Of a DNA stretch of 22,734 nt, positions 15,265 to 22,734 are shown piece by piece. The DNA lies in the NCBI RefSeq assembly GCF_002940005.1, contig NZ_MDEF01000089.1; one strand, written 5' to 3'. Under the pieces are notes generated by a model. It was not told where the DNA came from. It saw only the letters and a program-made list of their open reading frames with translations, and searched no databases. Source of the DNA: Xanthomonas hortorum (GTDB taxonomy: Bacteria > Pseudomonadota > Gammaproteobacteria > Xanthomonadales > Xanthomonadaceae). Each line of letters begins with the position of its first letter. The first letter of the stretch is position 1. Made by a program: the position numbers and the translations under genes.

Positions 15265-16836
15265 ATGCGTCTGAGACTCTCGTTGGCAATCGCACTGAGT
15301 GGCTGCCTGGCGACCTCTGCCGTGGCACAGGAGGTGGTGCCTGCACCTCGCACGATCCAGGTGGATCTGGCTGTCGCCGGCAAACCGATCGACCGCTTCT
15401 ACGATCTGTCGATCGGCTCGGACTTTCCGGGCACCTTGATCCGCAGCGACACCCAGGCACACCTGGTTCCGGCGGTGCAGGAGCTGGGGTTTCGCTACAT
15501 CCGCTTCCACGACGTCTTCCATGACGTGCTCGGCACGGTGAAAGACGTCGACGGAAAACTCGTCTACGACTGGACCAAGCTGGATCAGCTCTACGACGCG
15601 CTGTTGGCCAAGCGCATTCGTCCGTTCGTGGAATTGGGCTTTACCCCGAGCGCGATGAAAACCTCCGAGCAGACGCTCTTCTACTGGAAGGGCAACACCT
15701 CGCATCCGGATCCGGCCAAGTGGACGCAGCTGATCGATGCCTACGTGCGCCACATCCGCGCGCGCTACGGTGCCGACGAAGTGCGGCAATGGTATTTCGA
15801 GGTGTGGAACGAGCCCAACCTCAAGGATTTCTGGGAGAACGCCGACCAGCAGGCCTACTTCGCTCTGTACGCGAACACCGCACGCACGATCAAGGCGATC
15901 GACCCGCAACTGCGGGTCGGTGGTCCGTCCACGGCCGGTGCGGCATGGGTGCCGGAACTGTTGGCCTATGTGGCACAAAACAAACTGCCGATCGATTTCG
16001 TCAGCACGCATACCTATGGCGTGGACGGCGGGTTTCTCGATGAAGACGGCAAGCAGGACACCAAGTTGTCTGCATCGCCGGATGCCATCGTTGGCGATGT
16101 GCGACGGGTGCGCGCGCAGATCCAGGCCTCGCCGTTTCCGGATCTGCCGCTGTATTTCACCGAGTGGAGCAGCAGCTACACGCCACGCGATTTCGTCCAC
16201 GACAGTTACATCAGCGCGCCCTACATCCTGACCAAGCTCAAACAGGTGCAAGGCCTGGTGCAGGGCATGAGCTACTGGACCTACACCGATCTGTTCGAAG
16301 AACCCGGCCCGCCGCCCACGCCGTTCCACGGTGGCTTCGGGCTGATGAATCGCGAGGGCATCCGCAAGCCGGCGTGGTTCGCCTACAAGTACTTGCACGC
16401 GCTCAAGGGCCGCGACATTCCGCTGCATGATGCGCACGCGTTTGCGGCGGTGGATGGCAAACGCATCGCGGCGTTGGCCTGGGATTGGCAGCAGCCGGTG
16501 CAGGCGGTGAGCAATACGCCGTTTTACACCAGGCAAGTACCGAGCACCGACACCGCGCCAGTGGTGTTCCGGCTGACGCAGGTGCCGGCCGGCACGTATC
16601 AGCTACAGGTGCGCAAGACCGGCTACCGGCACAACGACCCGTTGTCGCTGTACATCGACATGGGCATGCCCAAGGACCTGGCGCCGCGTCAGCTGACCCA
16701 GCTGCAGCAGGCCACGCGCGATACGCCCGAGCAGGACCGCCGCGTGCGCGTCGGCGCCGATGGCGTGGTGGAGATCCGCGTCCCGATGCGCAGCAACGAT
16801 GTGGTGCTGATGACGTTGGAACCGTCTCCGCGCTGA
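15265..16836 (+). CDS. GH39 beta-xylosidase
   Basis: A 523-aa exported enzyme of glycoside hydrolase family 39 (PF01229), which releases xylose from xylo-oligosaccharides or, in some bacterial members, acts on other glycosides. The signal peptide MRLRLSLAIALSGCLATSAVAQ predicts export to the periplasm. The (beta/alpha)8 barrel contains the acid/base E183 in VWNEPNLKDFW and the nucleophile E300 in YFTEWSSSY; a beta-rich C-terminal part ends at VVLMTLEPSPR. ATG 15265 has GGGAG 5 bp upstream; the frame extends upstream without signal-like sequence. The 208-bp gap after GH44 shows no clear terminator, so co-transcription is possible. Codon use is typical of the host, unlike GH44. Together the pair would cut and trim xylose-bearing hemicellulose. 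Confidence 0.88.
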   Translation: MRLRLSLAIALSGCLATSAVAQEVVPAPRTIQVDLAVAGKPIDRFYDLSIGSDFPGTLIRSDTQAHLVPAVQELGFRYIRFHDVFHDVLGTVKDVDGKLVYDWTKLDQLYDALLAKRIRPFVELGFTPSAMKTSEQTLFYWKGNTSHPDPAKWTQLIDAYVRHIRARYGADEVRQWYFEVWNEPNLKDFWENADQQAYFALYANTARTIKAIDPQLRVGGPSTAGAAWVPELLAYVAQNKLPIDFVSTHTYGVDGGFLDEDGKQDTKLSASPDAIVGDVRRVRAQIQASPFPDLPLYFTEWSSSYTPRDFVHDSYISAPYILTKLKQVQGLVQGMSYWTYTDLFEEPGPPPTPFHGGFGLMNREGIRKPAWFAYKYLHALKGRDIPLHDAHAFAAVDGKRIAALAWDWQQPVQAVSNTPFYTRQVPSTDTAPVVFRLTQVPAGTYQLQVRKTGYRHNDPLSLYIDMGMPKDLAPRQLTQLQQATRDTPEQDRRVRVGADGVVEIRVPMRSNDVVLMTLEPSPR

Positions 16837-16847
16837 GGACCGGCAAC

Positions 16848-16886
16848 CACTGCTGCGCTCACCGCCTGGCGATGAGCGCAGCAGTG
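16848..16886. terminator. 14-bp stem-loop between convergent genes
   Basis: CACTGCTGCGCTCA (16848-16861) pairs perfectly with TGAGCGCAGCAGTG (16873-16886) around an 11-nt loop. It begins 11 bp after the GH39 stop and ends 13 bp before the last codon of the repressor gene on the other strand. There is no T run, but the stem is long enough to act as a two-way terminator. Confidence 0.6.
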
Positions 16887-16899
16887 TTGGTGAGCGTTC

Positions 16900-17172
16900 T
16901 TACTTCAGATAGGTCTTGAGAATGGCGGTGATGTCTTCCACCGCCAGCTCGCGGTCACCCAGTGCATCCGGTGCCGCCACATGATGCTTGAGGTGCTCGC
17001 TGAGCAACTCGACCATCAGCCCCTGCGCCGCGCCGCGGAACGCCGCGACCTGCGTCAACAACGCAGTGCAGTCCACGTCCTGCGCCAGGGCTTTTTCCAG
17101 CCCCTCCACCTGTCCACGGATCCTGCGCACGCGCGCGAGCAGTTTGGACTTGTCCTGATTCAGATGTGCCAT
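16900..17172 (-). CDS. dmeR: RcnR/DmeR-type metal-sensing repressor (CsoR/FrmR family)
   Basis: A 90-aa all-helical repressor of the CsoR/RcnR/FrmR family (PF02583). The DNA-facing part is LARVRRIRGQVEGLEKAL. The residues used by RcnR to bind nickel and cobalt are all present at the same positions: H3, C35, H60 and H64. This favours Ni/Co sensing over the copper CsoR or formaldehyde FrmR types. It is divergent from the DmeF-like exporter gene, with a 65-bp shared control region holding two G-tract palindromes. Metal binding should release DNA and open both promoters. In rhizobia the equivalent genes are usually arranged as a dmeR-dmeF operon, so the divergent order here differs. The symbol rests on this pairing. 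Confidence 0.85.
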   Translation of the reverse strand: MAHLNQDKSKLLARVRRIRGQVEGLEKALAQDVDCTALLTQVAAFRGAAQGLMVELLSEHLKHHVAAPDALGDRELAVEDITAILKTYLK

Positions 17173-17178
17173 TGCCGC

Positions 17179-17195
17179 ATACCCCCTGGGGGTAT
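17179..17195. promoter_or_regulatory. operator 1: perfect 17-bp G-tract palindrome
   Basis: ATACCCCCTGGGGGTAT is a perfect inverted repeat around a central T. AT-flanked tracts of five or more G/C are the known binding pattern for the RcnR/CsoR family. It starts 7 bp before the repressor start codon, so binding there would block the repressor's own ribosome-loading region and promoter. Confidence 0.75.
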
Positions 17196-17200
17196 CTGAG

Positions 17201-17217
17201 ATACCATAGGGGGGTAT
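17201..17217. promoter_or_regulatory. operator 2: imperfect G-tract palindrome
   Basis: ATACCATAGGGGGGTAT shares the ATACC...GGGGTAT ends with operator 1, which it follows at 22-bp spacing (about two helical turns, same face). It lies 20 bp before the exporter start codon and probably controls that promoter. Two sites allow the repressor to set both directions together. Confidence 0.7.
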
Positions 17218-17237
17218 CGTAGCCAGAGCCCCTTCCG

Positions 17238-18233
17238 ATGTCGATCACGCACGCCGCGCCGCACTGCGCGCAGTCGCACACCTTTGCCAGCACCTACCCG
17301 CTGGCCGAACACAGCACCCGCAAGGCCGTCATCCTGACCGTGGTCATGATGGTGGTGGAAATCGTCGGCGGCTGGACGCTCAACTCCATGGCCTTGCTCG
17401 CCGATGGCTGGCATATGAGCTCGCACGCGCTCGCCCTGGGGCTTGCGTTGTTCGCCTACCGCTTCGCGCGGCGCAACGCCAACGATGTGCGTTTCACCTT
17501 CGGCACCTGGAAGGTCGAAGTGCTGGGTGGCTACACCAGTGCGATGCTGCTGTTGGGCGTTGCAGGCCTGATGGCATTTCAATCAGTGGAACGGCTGTTT
17601 TCGCCCAAACCCATCCAGTATCAGGAAGCCACGGTCATTGCGGTCATCGGCCTGCTGGTGAACCTGATCTGTGCGTGGTGGTTACGCGATTCGCATAGCC
17701 ATGCGCATGACCACGGCCATCACCATGGGCATGGGCACGGCCATGAGCACGCGCATGATGGTCATGGTCATGGTCACCACAACGGTCACGCCGATCTCAA
17801 TCTGAGAGCGGCGTATCTTCACGTAGTCGCCGATGCCGCGACCTCGGTCTTGGCGATTGTCGCGCTGGTCGCCGGCATGCATTGGGGCGTGACCTGGCTG
17901 GACCCGATCATGGGCATCGTCGGCGCGGTGCTGGTCACCGTGTGGGCCTGGGGACTGCTGCGCAGTACCGGCCGCGTGCTGCTGGATGCGGAGATGGATG
18001 CCCCGGTGGTGGAAGAAGTGAAGCAGGTCATCGCCGAGCTGCCGCATGCGATCGACATCGGCGACCTGCACGTCTGGCGCGTCGGCAGCGATCGTTATGC
18101 CTGCGTGGTCAGTCTGATCACTGCGGCAGATATCGATGCAGACCTGGTACGCAACGCATTGCAGATTCACGAAGAACTGGTGCATATCACCGTCGAGCTG
18201 CAGCGCCCGCCAGCGACGCTCGCTGCGGCCTAG
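17238..18233 (+). CDS. dmeF: DmeF-type cation diffusion facilitator (Co/Ni efflux)
   Basis: A 331-aa inner-membrane metal/proton antiporter of the cation diffusion facilitator family (PF01545). It has six membrane segments and a cytoplasmic C-terminal domain (EEVKQVIAELPHAIDIGDLHVWRVG). Metal-site residues are visible in helix 2 (ADGWHMSSH: D56, H59, H63, giving HxxxH) and helix 5 (H195-VVA-D199). A strongly histidine-rich loop (153-184) precedes helix 5. The N-terminus, with H5, H9, C10 and H14, resembles DmeF proteins, which export cobalt and nickel, rather than zinc-type CzcD. Pairing with an RcnR-type repressor supports this. The start ATG 17238 has only a weak ribosome site but gives the family N-terminus. 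Confidence 0.87.
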   Translation: MSITHAAPHCAQSHTFASTYPLAEHSTRKAVILTVVMMVVEIVGGWTLNSMALLADGWHMSSHALALGLALFAYRFARRNANDVRFTFGTWKVEVLGGYTSAMLLLGVAGLMAFQSVERLFSPKPIQYQEATVIAVIGLLVNLICAWWLRDSHSHAHDHGHHHGHGHGHEHAHDGHGHGHHNGHADLNLRAAYLHVVADAATSVLAIVALVAGMHWGVTWLDPIMGIVGAVLVTVWAWGLLRSTGRVLLDAEMDAPVVEEVKQVIAELPHAIDIGDLHVWRVGSDRYACVVSLITAADIDADLVRNALQIHEELVHITVELQRPPATLAAA

Positions 18234-18239
18234 CGGTTA

Positions 18240-18264
18240 GCATCTCGCCTCTTCGGCGCGATGC
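18240..18264. terminator. stem-loop between convergent dmeF and PepSY genes
   Basis: GCATCTCGCC pairs with GGCGCGATGC over 10 positions with one mismatch and a 5-nt loop, 7 bp after the dmeF stop. There is no T run. It is the only structure in the 68-bp gap and may serve both convergent genes. Confidence 0.45.
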
Positions 18265-18301
18265 CTGGCATGCGGTTCTCAGCGTGGAAGCCGGTGATGC
18301 A

Positions 18302-19786
18302 TCAGGACAGAACCGCCTGCTTGATATGGCGCAGGCTGAGCATCAATCGTCTTGCTCCAAGCACCACCCCGGTCAGCGAGAACGCCAGCCCGAGCAGCAG
18401 CGGCCCGACTTGCACGATGCGCCGGATCACAGGATGCGATTGCAGCAGCGGAAAATTGGTCGTATGGATGGCCAGATACACCCACGCATAGGTACGGCGA
18501 CTTGCATCCAGCGCCAATAGCGGCGCTCCGCTGGCAGGGTCGAAGTACAGCGCGGTGCGCGCGGGCGATGCCACTGTCAGCCGCACCGCATCGGCCGCAA
18601 CTCCGTCGCCCTGGCGGTACAGTGCCTCGGCACTGTCTGGCGCCGCCGTGCTGTGATCGAGCGTCCAGGCACGCGCTGCCGCATGCCGGATCAATTCAGG
18701 CGATAGCCGGGTGCCGGTGATGCGACCGGGCATCCCTTCGCTCACCAAGCTACCGGCAGGGCCGCGTGCCACCGCAACAGGACGGCCGTCGACCGCAGTG
18801 AAGTCGATCTGGGTGGCGCCCGATAGACACCGCAGTGCACCTGCATCCACGCCTGCCAGCGCCGCACGTAATGGCGCACCGGAATAGCGCGCGACCTGGC
18901 CTGGATCCGGAATGCCTCTGGAAAACAGCCTGCCATGATCCATCGACAGCCAGCCGCTGAAGATCCAGCCCAGCACGAACACCGCGCCGATCAGGCCCAA
19001 CCCGTGATGCCAGCGAAGCCAGCCGCGAAAACCCGACCACGCCGGCTTGGGGCTGCGCGCGCGTTGCCAGGTGCGATACACGCCCAGCACCGTGCCGGCA
19101 CTCGCACTGCACAGCGCCGCCAGCGCCAGCCACCACACAGTCTGGTCCCAGACAGCGAAACTGCGCCGCAGCTGAGTGAAATACAGCCAATGCGGAATCG
19201 ACCCGACCCAGTTCCACGCACGTTCTGTGGAAGACGTGCGCTGCACCACTTCACCGGTCCGCGCCGACACATACAGCACCGTCCCCAGGTCGTCCTGCAG
19301 CGCAGCGCGATAAAACGGCCGCCATGGATCGAACTTCTGATGCACGCTCCATTGATCGTATTCCAGCGGGCCATCCAGTCGCTGCACGGTGGCATGACCG
19401 AACCCAGCGGCAATCGCGCTGGCCGCCTCTGCACTCAGTAATCCTCGCGCTTGTCCATCGATGCCATCGACTGCCGTTGTCGCAGTCGCAGTACTGACGA
19501 CATAGCTGGGACGTCCGCCGATGGACACCAGCCGCAACGCCGTCGCATCGCGCACGCTGCGCAAGACCTGCGCCGGCGCAACCGTCAGCCTGGATAGATC
19601 GATGCGCTCGGCAGCGCTCCAGCGTTGTTGCGGACTCAACGAGGGAAACGGCACAAAGGCCAGCACCAGACCGCTGGCGAACCACACCGCAAACATCAGG
19701 CAGAACGCCACACCGGTCCACCGATGCAACCAGACAAGCCAGAACATCTTCGGCCGGCGCCGCGCTGGCCGATCAGAAACGTGCAT
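18302..19786 (-). CDS. PepSY-associated transmembrane protein
   Basis: A 494-aa inner-membrane protein of the PepSY-associated TM family (PF03929), often encoded with siderophore receptors. Some members reduce iron-siderophore complexes. It starts with the family signature LVWLHRWTGVAFCLMFAVWFASGLVL, has a periplasmic part with FDPWRPFYRAALQDDLGTVLYVS (PepSY-like), and further helices near WWLALAALCSASAG, RWHHGLGLIGAVFVLGWIFSG and VGPLLLGLAFSLTGVVLG. Histidines in or near helices (H21 in LHRW, the HH of RWHHG, H in AIHTTNFP) could bind heme. ATG 19786 overlaps the receptor gene end by 14 bp; M14 at 19747 is an alternative start. The overlap indicates translational coupling and a shared role in iron uptake. 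Confidence 0.85.
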   Translation of the reverse strand: MHVSDRPARRRPKMFWLVWLHRWTGVAFCLMFAVWFASGLVLAFVPFPSLSPQQRWSAAERIDLSRLTVAPAQVLRSVRDATALRLVSIGGRPSYVVSTATATTAVDGIDGQARGLLSAEAASAIAAGFGHATVQRLDGPLEYDQWSVHQKFDPWRPFYRAALQDDLGTVLYVSARTGEVVQRTSSTERAWNWVGSIPHWLYFTQLRRSFAVWDQTVWWLALAALCSASAGTVLGVYRTWQRARSPKPAWSGFRGWLRWHHGLGLIGAVFVLGWIFSGWLSMDHGRLFSRGIPDPGQVARYSGAPLRAALAGVDAGALRCLSGATQIDFTAVDGRPVAVARGPAGSLVSEGMPGRITGTRLSPELIRHAAARAWTLDHSTAAPDSAEALYRQGDGVAADAVRLTVASPARTALYFDPASGAPLLALDASRRTYAWVYLAIHTTNFPLLQSHPVIRRIVQVGPLLLGLAFSLTGVVLGARRLMLSLRHIKQAVLS

Positions 19787-21953
19787 GCAGGCTCAGCTCC
19801 ACCGTCCTGGGCAACCCCAGGATGACCTGGCCGGGATAAAACACATCGGCCCATTGCACGTAATTTTTGTTGAACAGATTATCCGCATGCAACGACAACG
19901 AGACCGTAGAATTCAGGTCGTAGGTCGCGTACGCATTGGTCAAGGTGTACGACTCCAGCCGCAGCGTGTTGGCGAGATTTCCATAGCGCGTTCCGACATG
20001 CCGCACCGAGACGCCCAACTCCAACGGCAAGTCGGCCACGTTTCTCACGCTGGTCCAGGCATTGAACAGCGACTTGGGCACGTTGGTGGGACGATTGCCG
20101 GAGGCATCCAGACCGGTGTTGCTGTCGATGAACTGCGCGTACTCGGCGTCGACGTAAGCGACATTGGCGCTCGCGCTCCACTGCGATGCCAGCTGTGCAT
20201 CGACGCTGAGTTCGAACCCGCGCGAGGTCTGCTGCCCGATATTGCTGAGCGCATCCTGCGCGGTCAGCGCCAGGATGTTGTTGCGCTTGATGTCGTAAAC
20301 CGCCAGCGTGCCGCTCAGCCGTTGATCGAGCGTGGCGGCCTTGAGGCCCAGCTCCACTTGCCGGGACTTGCTCAATGCAAAATCCTGCCCCGCATTGACG
20401 ATGAAGATATTGGAGCCGGCCGGGTCGGTCGCCGTGGTGTACGACGCGTACGGCGTAATGCTCGGAGTGAGCGCATAGACCAGACCGATGCGTCCATTGG
20501 CGGGGCGATAGGTTCTGGAGAAACTCGACGCCGCCTGAAACTCCCCATCCGGGCCGAAGTTCTTGCGATCCAGATCGAGGTATTCGTAGCGCCCACCGAG
20601 CACCAGCTTGGCCTTGTCGGTGACGTCCAATGCGTCTTCGAAAAACAGCGCCGCGTTTGTCCAGGTGGTCGGGCTGCGCCGACGCACGCGCTCACCGAAC
20701 GTGCCTCTCGGGTCTAGCGTCGCCAACGCGACGCTGTCGCCATCGGGGAAACCGCGGTTTCTTACGAAATCCAGGCGGCTGTAATCTACACCGACGACAA
20801 GGCGATTTTTCAAGCCTGCGATGCTGTGATCGATGGTGGCGCTGGTCTGATTTCCCCATAGCGTTTGATCGTGATACACGAAGAACCGGTCACGATCGAT
20901 CGCGCCCGTCTGCGCGTTGTAGGTGTAACTTTCCGAGTTCAGCCAGCGACGATCGGCATGAAAGTAATACGCCATGTTCTGCAAGGTGACGGCGTCGGAG
21001 AGCTTCCACTTCACATAGACCTGCGGCCACACCTGGCGGGAGTCGATGCTTGCATCGGCCACGTTGTAGTTATTGCGGCGGGTGGTGCCATCGACGGCAT
21101 CGCCGTTGGGCGCGCGCAGGATGCCGTTGAGGGAATCGCGCGCAACAGTCGCCGGCACCAGCGGTGTGCCGAAATAGGTCGAAGGCTGGTCCTTCGCATA
21201 ATCCAGCGAGAACTGCGCACTGATGTCTTCGCGCGGGTGCCACAGCAAAGACACGGTGGCGTTGAGCGCGCTGGAGTCGGCGCCATGCACATAGCCATCG
21301 GACGACACCCGGCTGATATCGGCGCGATAGGCCCAGTCGTCGTTGAGCCCTCCCCCGGCGCCGAGACCCCAGACCTGGCCGCCATAGCTCGATGCCCCGG
21401 CCAACAGCTCGTACGTGCCGGCACCGAAGGTGGGCGCCTTGTTGGTCACGTTCACCGCGCCCCCCACCGCGCCCTGGCCGTAGATCACCGAGGCCGGTCC
21501 TTTCAGCACTTCGACAGATTGCAGATTGAAGGTGTTCTGCGGCCGGTTGGTCATGTTCGACGGCCCCAGATACAGGCCGTTGTGCAGGATGGTGATCTGG
21601 CCGTCGGTGAAGCCGCGCATCGAGAAGGTCGCCGGGTTTCCCGGCGAGCCGCCGGTACTGACGCCCGGCAGGCTCTCGGCTGCCTTCTCCACGCTGCGTA
21701 ACCCGCGCGCGTCGATCGCGGCGGCGTTGATCGCATCCAGCGTGCCTGGCGTGTCGCGCGCCGACAGATTGAGCCGGCTGCCGGTTGGGGTGAATTGTTC
21801 CAGCGAGCGCAGACGCCCGCTTACCACCACTTGGTCCAACGTGGTCGCTTCGGTGGCTTGCACCGTCCCGGCCTGCTGCGCGCGTGCTGTTCCCATGCAG
21901 CCAAGTGCTGCGGTGATCGACAAGGACAGCAGCGTGGCTGGCATGCACGTCAT
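19773..21953 (-). CDS. TonB-dependent siderophore receptor
   Basis: A 726-aa outer-membrane receptor with plug (PF07715) and 22-strand barrel (PF00593), of the ferrichrome/coprogen-type siderophore group. The signal peptide ends at GTARA before QQAGT. The TonB box is near TLDQVVVSG. Plug motifs are FSMRGFTDGQITILHNGLYLG and VEVLKGPASVIYGQGAVGGA, and the barrel ends in ELSLHARF with the terminal phenylalanine required for assembly. There is no N-terminal STN signalling domain, so it should not work with an ECF anti-sigma system. ATG 21953 is chosen because GGAG lies 7 bp upstream and the signal peptide follows; the frame is open to 22007. No clear Fur box was found upstream. The downstream PepSY gene overlaps it by 14 bp. 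The exact siderophore is unknown. Confidence 0.9.
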   Translation of the reverse strand: MTCMPATLLSLSITAALGCMGTARAQQAGTVQATEATTLDQVVVSGRLRSLEQFTPTGSRLNLSARDTPGTLDAINAAAIDARGLRSVEKAAESLPGVSTGGSPGNPATFSMRGFTDGQITILHNGLYLGPSNMTNRPQNTFNLQSVEVLKGPASVIYGQGAVGGAVNVTNKAPTFGAGTYELLAGASSYGGQVWGLGAGGGLNDDWAYRADISRVSSDGYVHGADSSALNATVSLLWHPREDISAQFSLDYAKDQPSTYFGTPLVPATVARDSLNGILRAPNGDAVDGTTRRNNYNVADASIDSRQVWPQVYVKWKLSDAVTLQNMAYYFHADRRWLNSESYTYNAQTGAIDRDRFFVYHDQTLWGNQTSATIDHSIAGLKNRLVVGVDYSRLDFVRNRGFPDGDSVALATLDPRGTFGERVRRRSPTTWTNAALFFEDALDVTDKAKLVLGGRYEYLDLDRKNFGPDGEFQAASSFSRTYRPANGRIGLVYALTPSITPYASYTTATDPAGSNIFIVNAGQDFALSKSRQVELGLKAATLDQRLSGTLAVYDIKRNNILALTAQDALSNIGQQTSRGFELSVDAQLASQWSASANVAYVDAEYAQFIDSNTGLDASGNRPTNVPKSLFNAWTSVRNVADLPLELGVSVRHVGTRYGNLANTLRLESYTLTNAYATYDLNSTVSLSLHADNLFNKNYVQWADVFYPGQVILGLPRTVELSLHARF

Positions 21954-22100
21954 GTGCGTTCTCCAGGAGGACCGAAGGTGTCGCGCACGGGGGGGATTAC
22001 TCACCAATCACTCTCCAGAGGTGTATGAGCCAGGCAACGGCTGAGCTCGCATGACAGGGACAGGCGTCATGTTGCGCAGCAGCAGGCGATGGGTGACAGT

Positions 22101-22112
22101 GGCGTAAACGCC
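22101..22112. promoter_or_regulatory. short inverted repeat in the receptor/regulator divergent region
   Basis: GGCGT and ACGCC flank AA, 16 bp before the regulator start codon. The 175-bp divergent region (21954-22128) shows no clear sigma70 or Fur site. This repeat is the only symmetric motif I can point to, and it is short enough to be chance. Confidence 0.25.
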
Positions 22113-22128
22113 ATCTATCGTTCATTTC

Positions 22129-22734
22129 ATGCCAACTTCGAAAAAACGCGTGCGTCGCGATGCGTTGCCGCCTTTGGTGGTGGTGGTCGCCTACGACCAA
22201 CTTGGCCTGTTCGAATTCGGGATCACCACTGAGATCTTTGGATTGCCACGCCCGGAAGTGGGCCCGGGCTGGTATCGGTTCGCCATTGCCGCGGCCGAAC
22301 CCGGCCCCCTGCGTGCGCTGGGCGGACTACGCATCGAGGTGGATGGCGGGCTCGATCTGCTCGATACCGCCCACACCATCATCATTCCCAGTTGGAGAGA
22401 TACCAGTTCATCGGCACCGGCCGCGCTGATCAAGGCGCTGCAGCGTGCGCATAAACGCAGCGCACGCATCGTCTCGATCTGTGCCGGCGCGTTTGTACTT
22501 GCCCAGGCGGGTCTGTTGCAGGGGCGCAGAGCCACCACGCATTGGCGCAATGCCGAGATGCTGGCCAGCGGCTACCCGCAGATCACCGTGGAGCCAGGCG
22601 TGCTGTACGTCGATGAAGGCGACATCCTCACCTCGGCCGGTAGCGCTGCGGGGATCGATCTGTGCCTGCATATCGTGCGGGCCGACTTTGGCCCGGCGAT
22701 CGCCAATCAGGTTGCTAAGCGCCTGGTGATGCCG
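22129..22734 (+). CDS. GlxA/FtrA-family transcriptional regulator (partial, runs off window)
   Basis: The first 202 codons of a regulator with an N-terminal DJ-1/PfpI-like domain, as in GlxA and FtrA; the expected C-terminal AraC-type helix-turn-helix lies beyond the window. Visible family features are VVVVAYDQLGLFEFGITTEIFG, the elbow cysteine C118 in SICAGAFVLAQAGLL, and RRATTHW, then a second half with DEGDILTSAGSAAGIDLCLHIVR. The domain normally senses a small metabolite and lacks protease activity. ATG 22129 lacks a ribosome site; GTG 22150 is an alternative. It is divergent from the siderophore receptor and may regulate it, although members of this family often control amino-compound catabolism instead. 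Confidence 0.85.
   Translation, partial: MPTSKKRVRRDALPPLVVVVAYDQLGLFEFGITTEIFGLPRPEVGPGWYRFAIAAAEPGPLRALGGLRIEVDGGLDLLDTAHTIIIPSWRDTSSSAPAALIKALQRAHKRSARIVSICAGAFVLAQAGLLQGRRATTHWRNAEMLASGYPQITVEPGVLYVDEGDILTSAGSAAGIDLCLHIVRADFGPAIANQVAKRLVMP

Noticed and set aside
15247..16536. A 429-aa - strand open frame opposite GH39.
   Set aside because: It is a shadow; GH39 on the + strand carries both catalytic glutamates and a signal peptide.
21954..22128. A Fur box upstream of the siderophore receptor.
   Set aside because: No stretch resembles GATAATGATAATCATTATC closely enough in this 175-bp region.

Overview
The window looks like chromosomal DNA of a Xanthomonas species or a close relative in the Lysobacteraceae. 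It is GC-rich with strong third-position G/C. It carries a large TonB-dependent receptor of the type expanded in Xanthomonas and Caulobacter, clustered with SapC, cupin and tryptophan-halogenase genes. It also has plant-polysaccharide hydrolases and the short CCCTCA...TGAGGG palindromic repeats common between Xanthomonas genes. Species cannot be fixed from the sequence alone.

Left block (142-7791, + strand): an outer-membrane TonB-dependent receptor (TBDR) disrupted by an 8-bp tandem duplication, then sapC-like, cupin_8/JmjC-like and flavin-dependent halogenase genes in tight series, then a lipoprotein with a TonB C-terminal domain. This looks like an uptake-and-modification locus whose substrate is not known. 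From 7792 to 8410 there is no gene. That stretch holds two adjacent short-period arrays (8-bp and 7-bp units), a palindromic terminator and two copies of a dispersed palindromic repeat.

Middle block (8411-12816, - strand), read right to left: a small polytopic membrane protein, a 66-aa XRE regulator, a lipoprotein S33 peptidase-like hydrolase, and a NatA/NatB-like ABC-2 exporter. Overlaps and short gaps suggest one transcription unit, possibly interrupted by a stem-loop after the regulator. A 9-bp-arm inverted repeat with TTGACA motifs lies upstream and may be its operator.

Right block: a GH44 endoglucanase/xyloglucanase-type lipoprotein with codon use unlike its neighbours, preceded by two phased LacI-type AGCGCT motifs, then a GH39 beta-xylosidase. 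Next come a divergent RcnR/DmeR-type repressor and DmeF-type Co/Ni exporter that share two G-tract operators. Last is a - strand siderophore-type TonB receptor overlapping a PepSY membrane protein, with a divergent GlxA/FtrA-family regulator running off the window end.

The themes are outer-membrane scavenging (two TBDR loci and a TonB-like lipoprotein), hemicellulose breakdown (GH44, GH39) and metal balance (DmeRF, siderophore uptake). No tRNA, rRNA, CRISPR array or insertion sequence was recognised.
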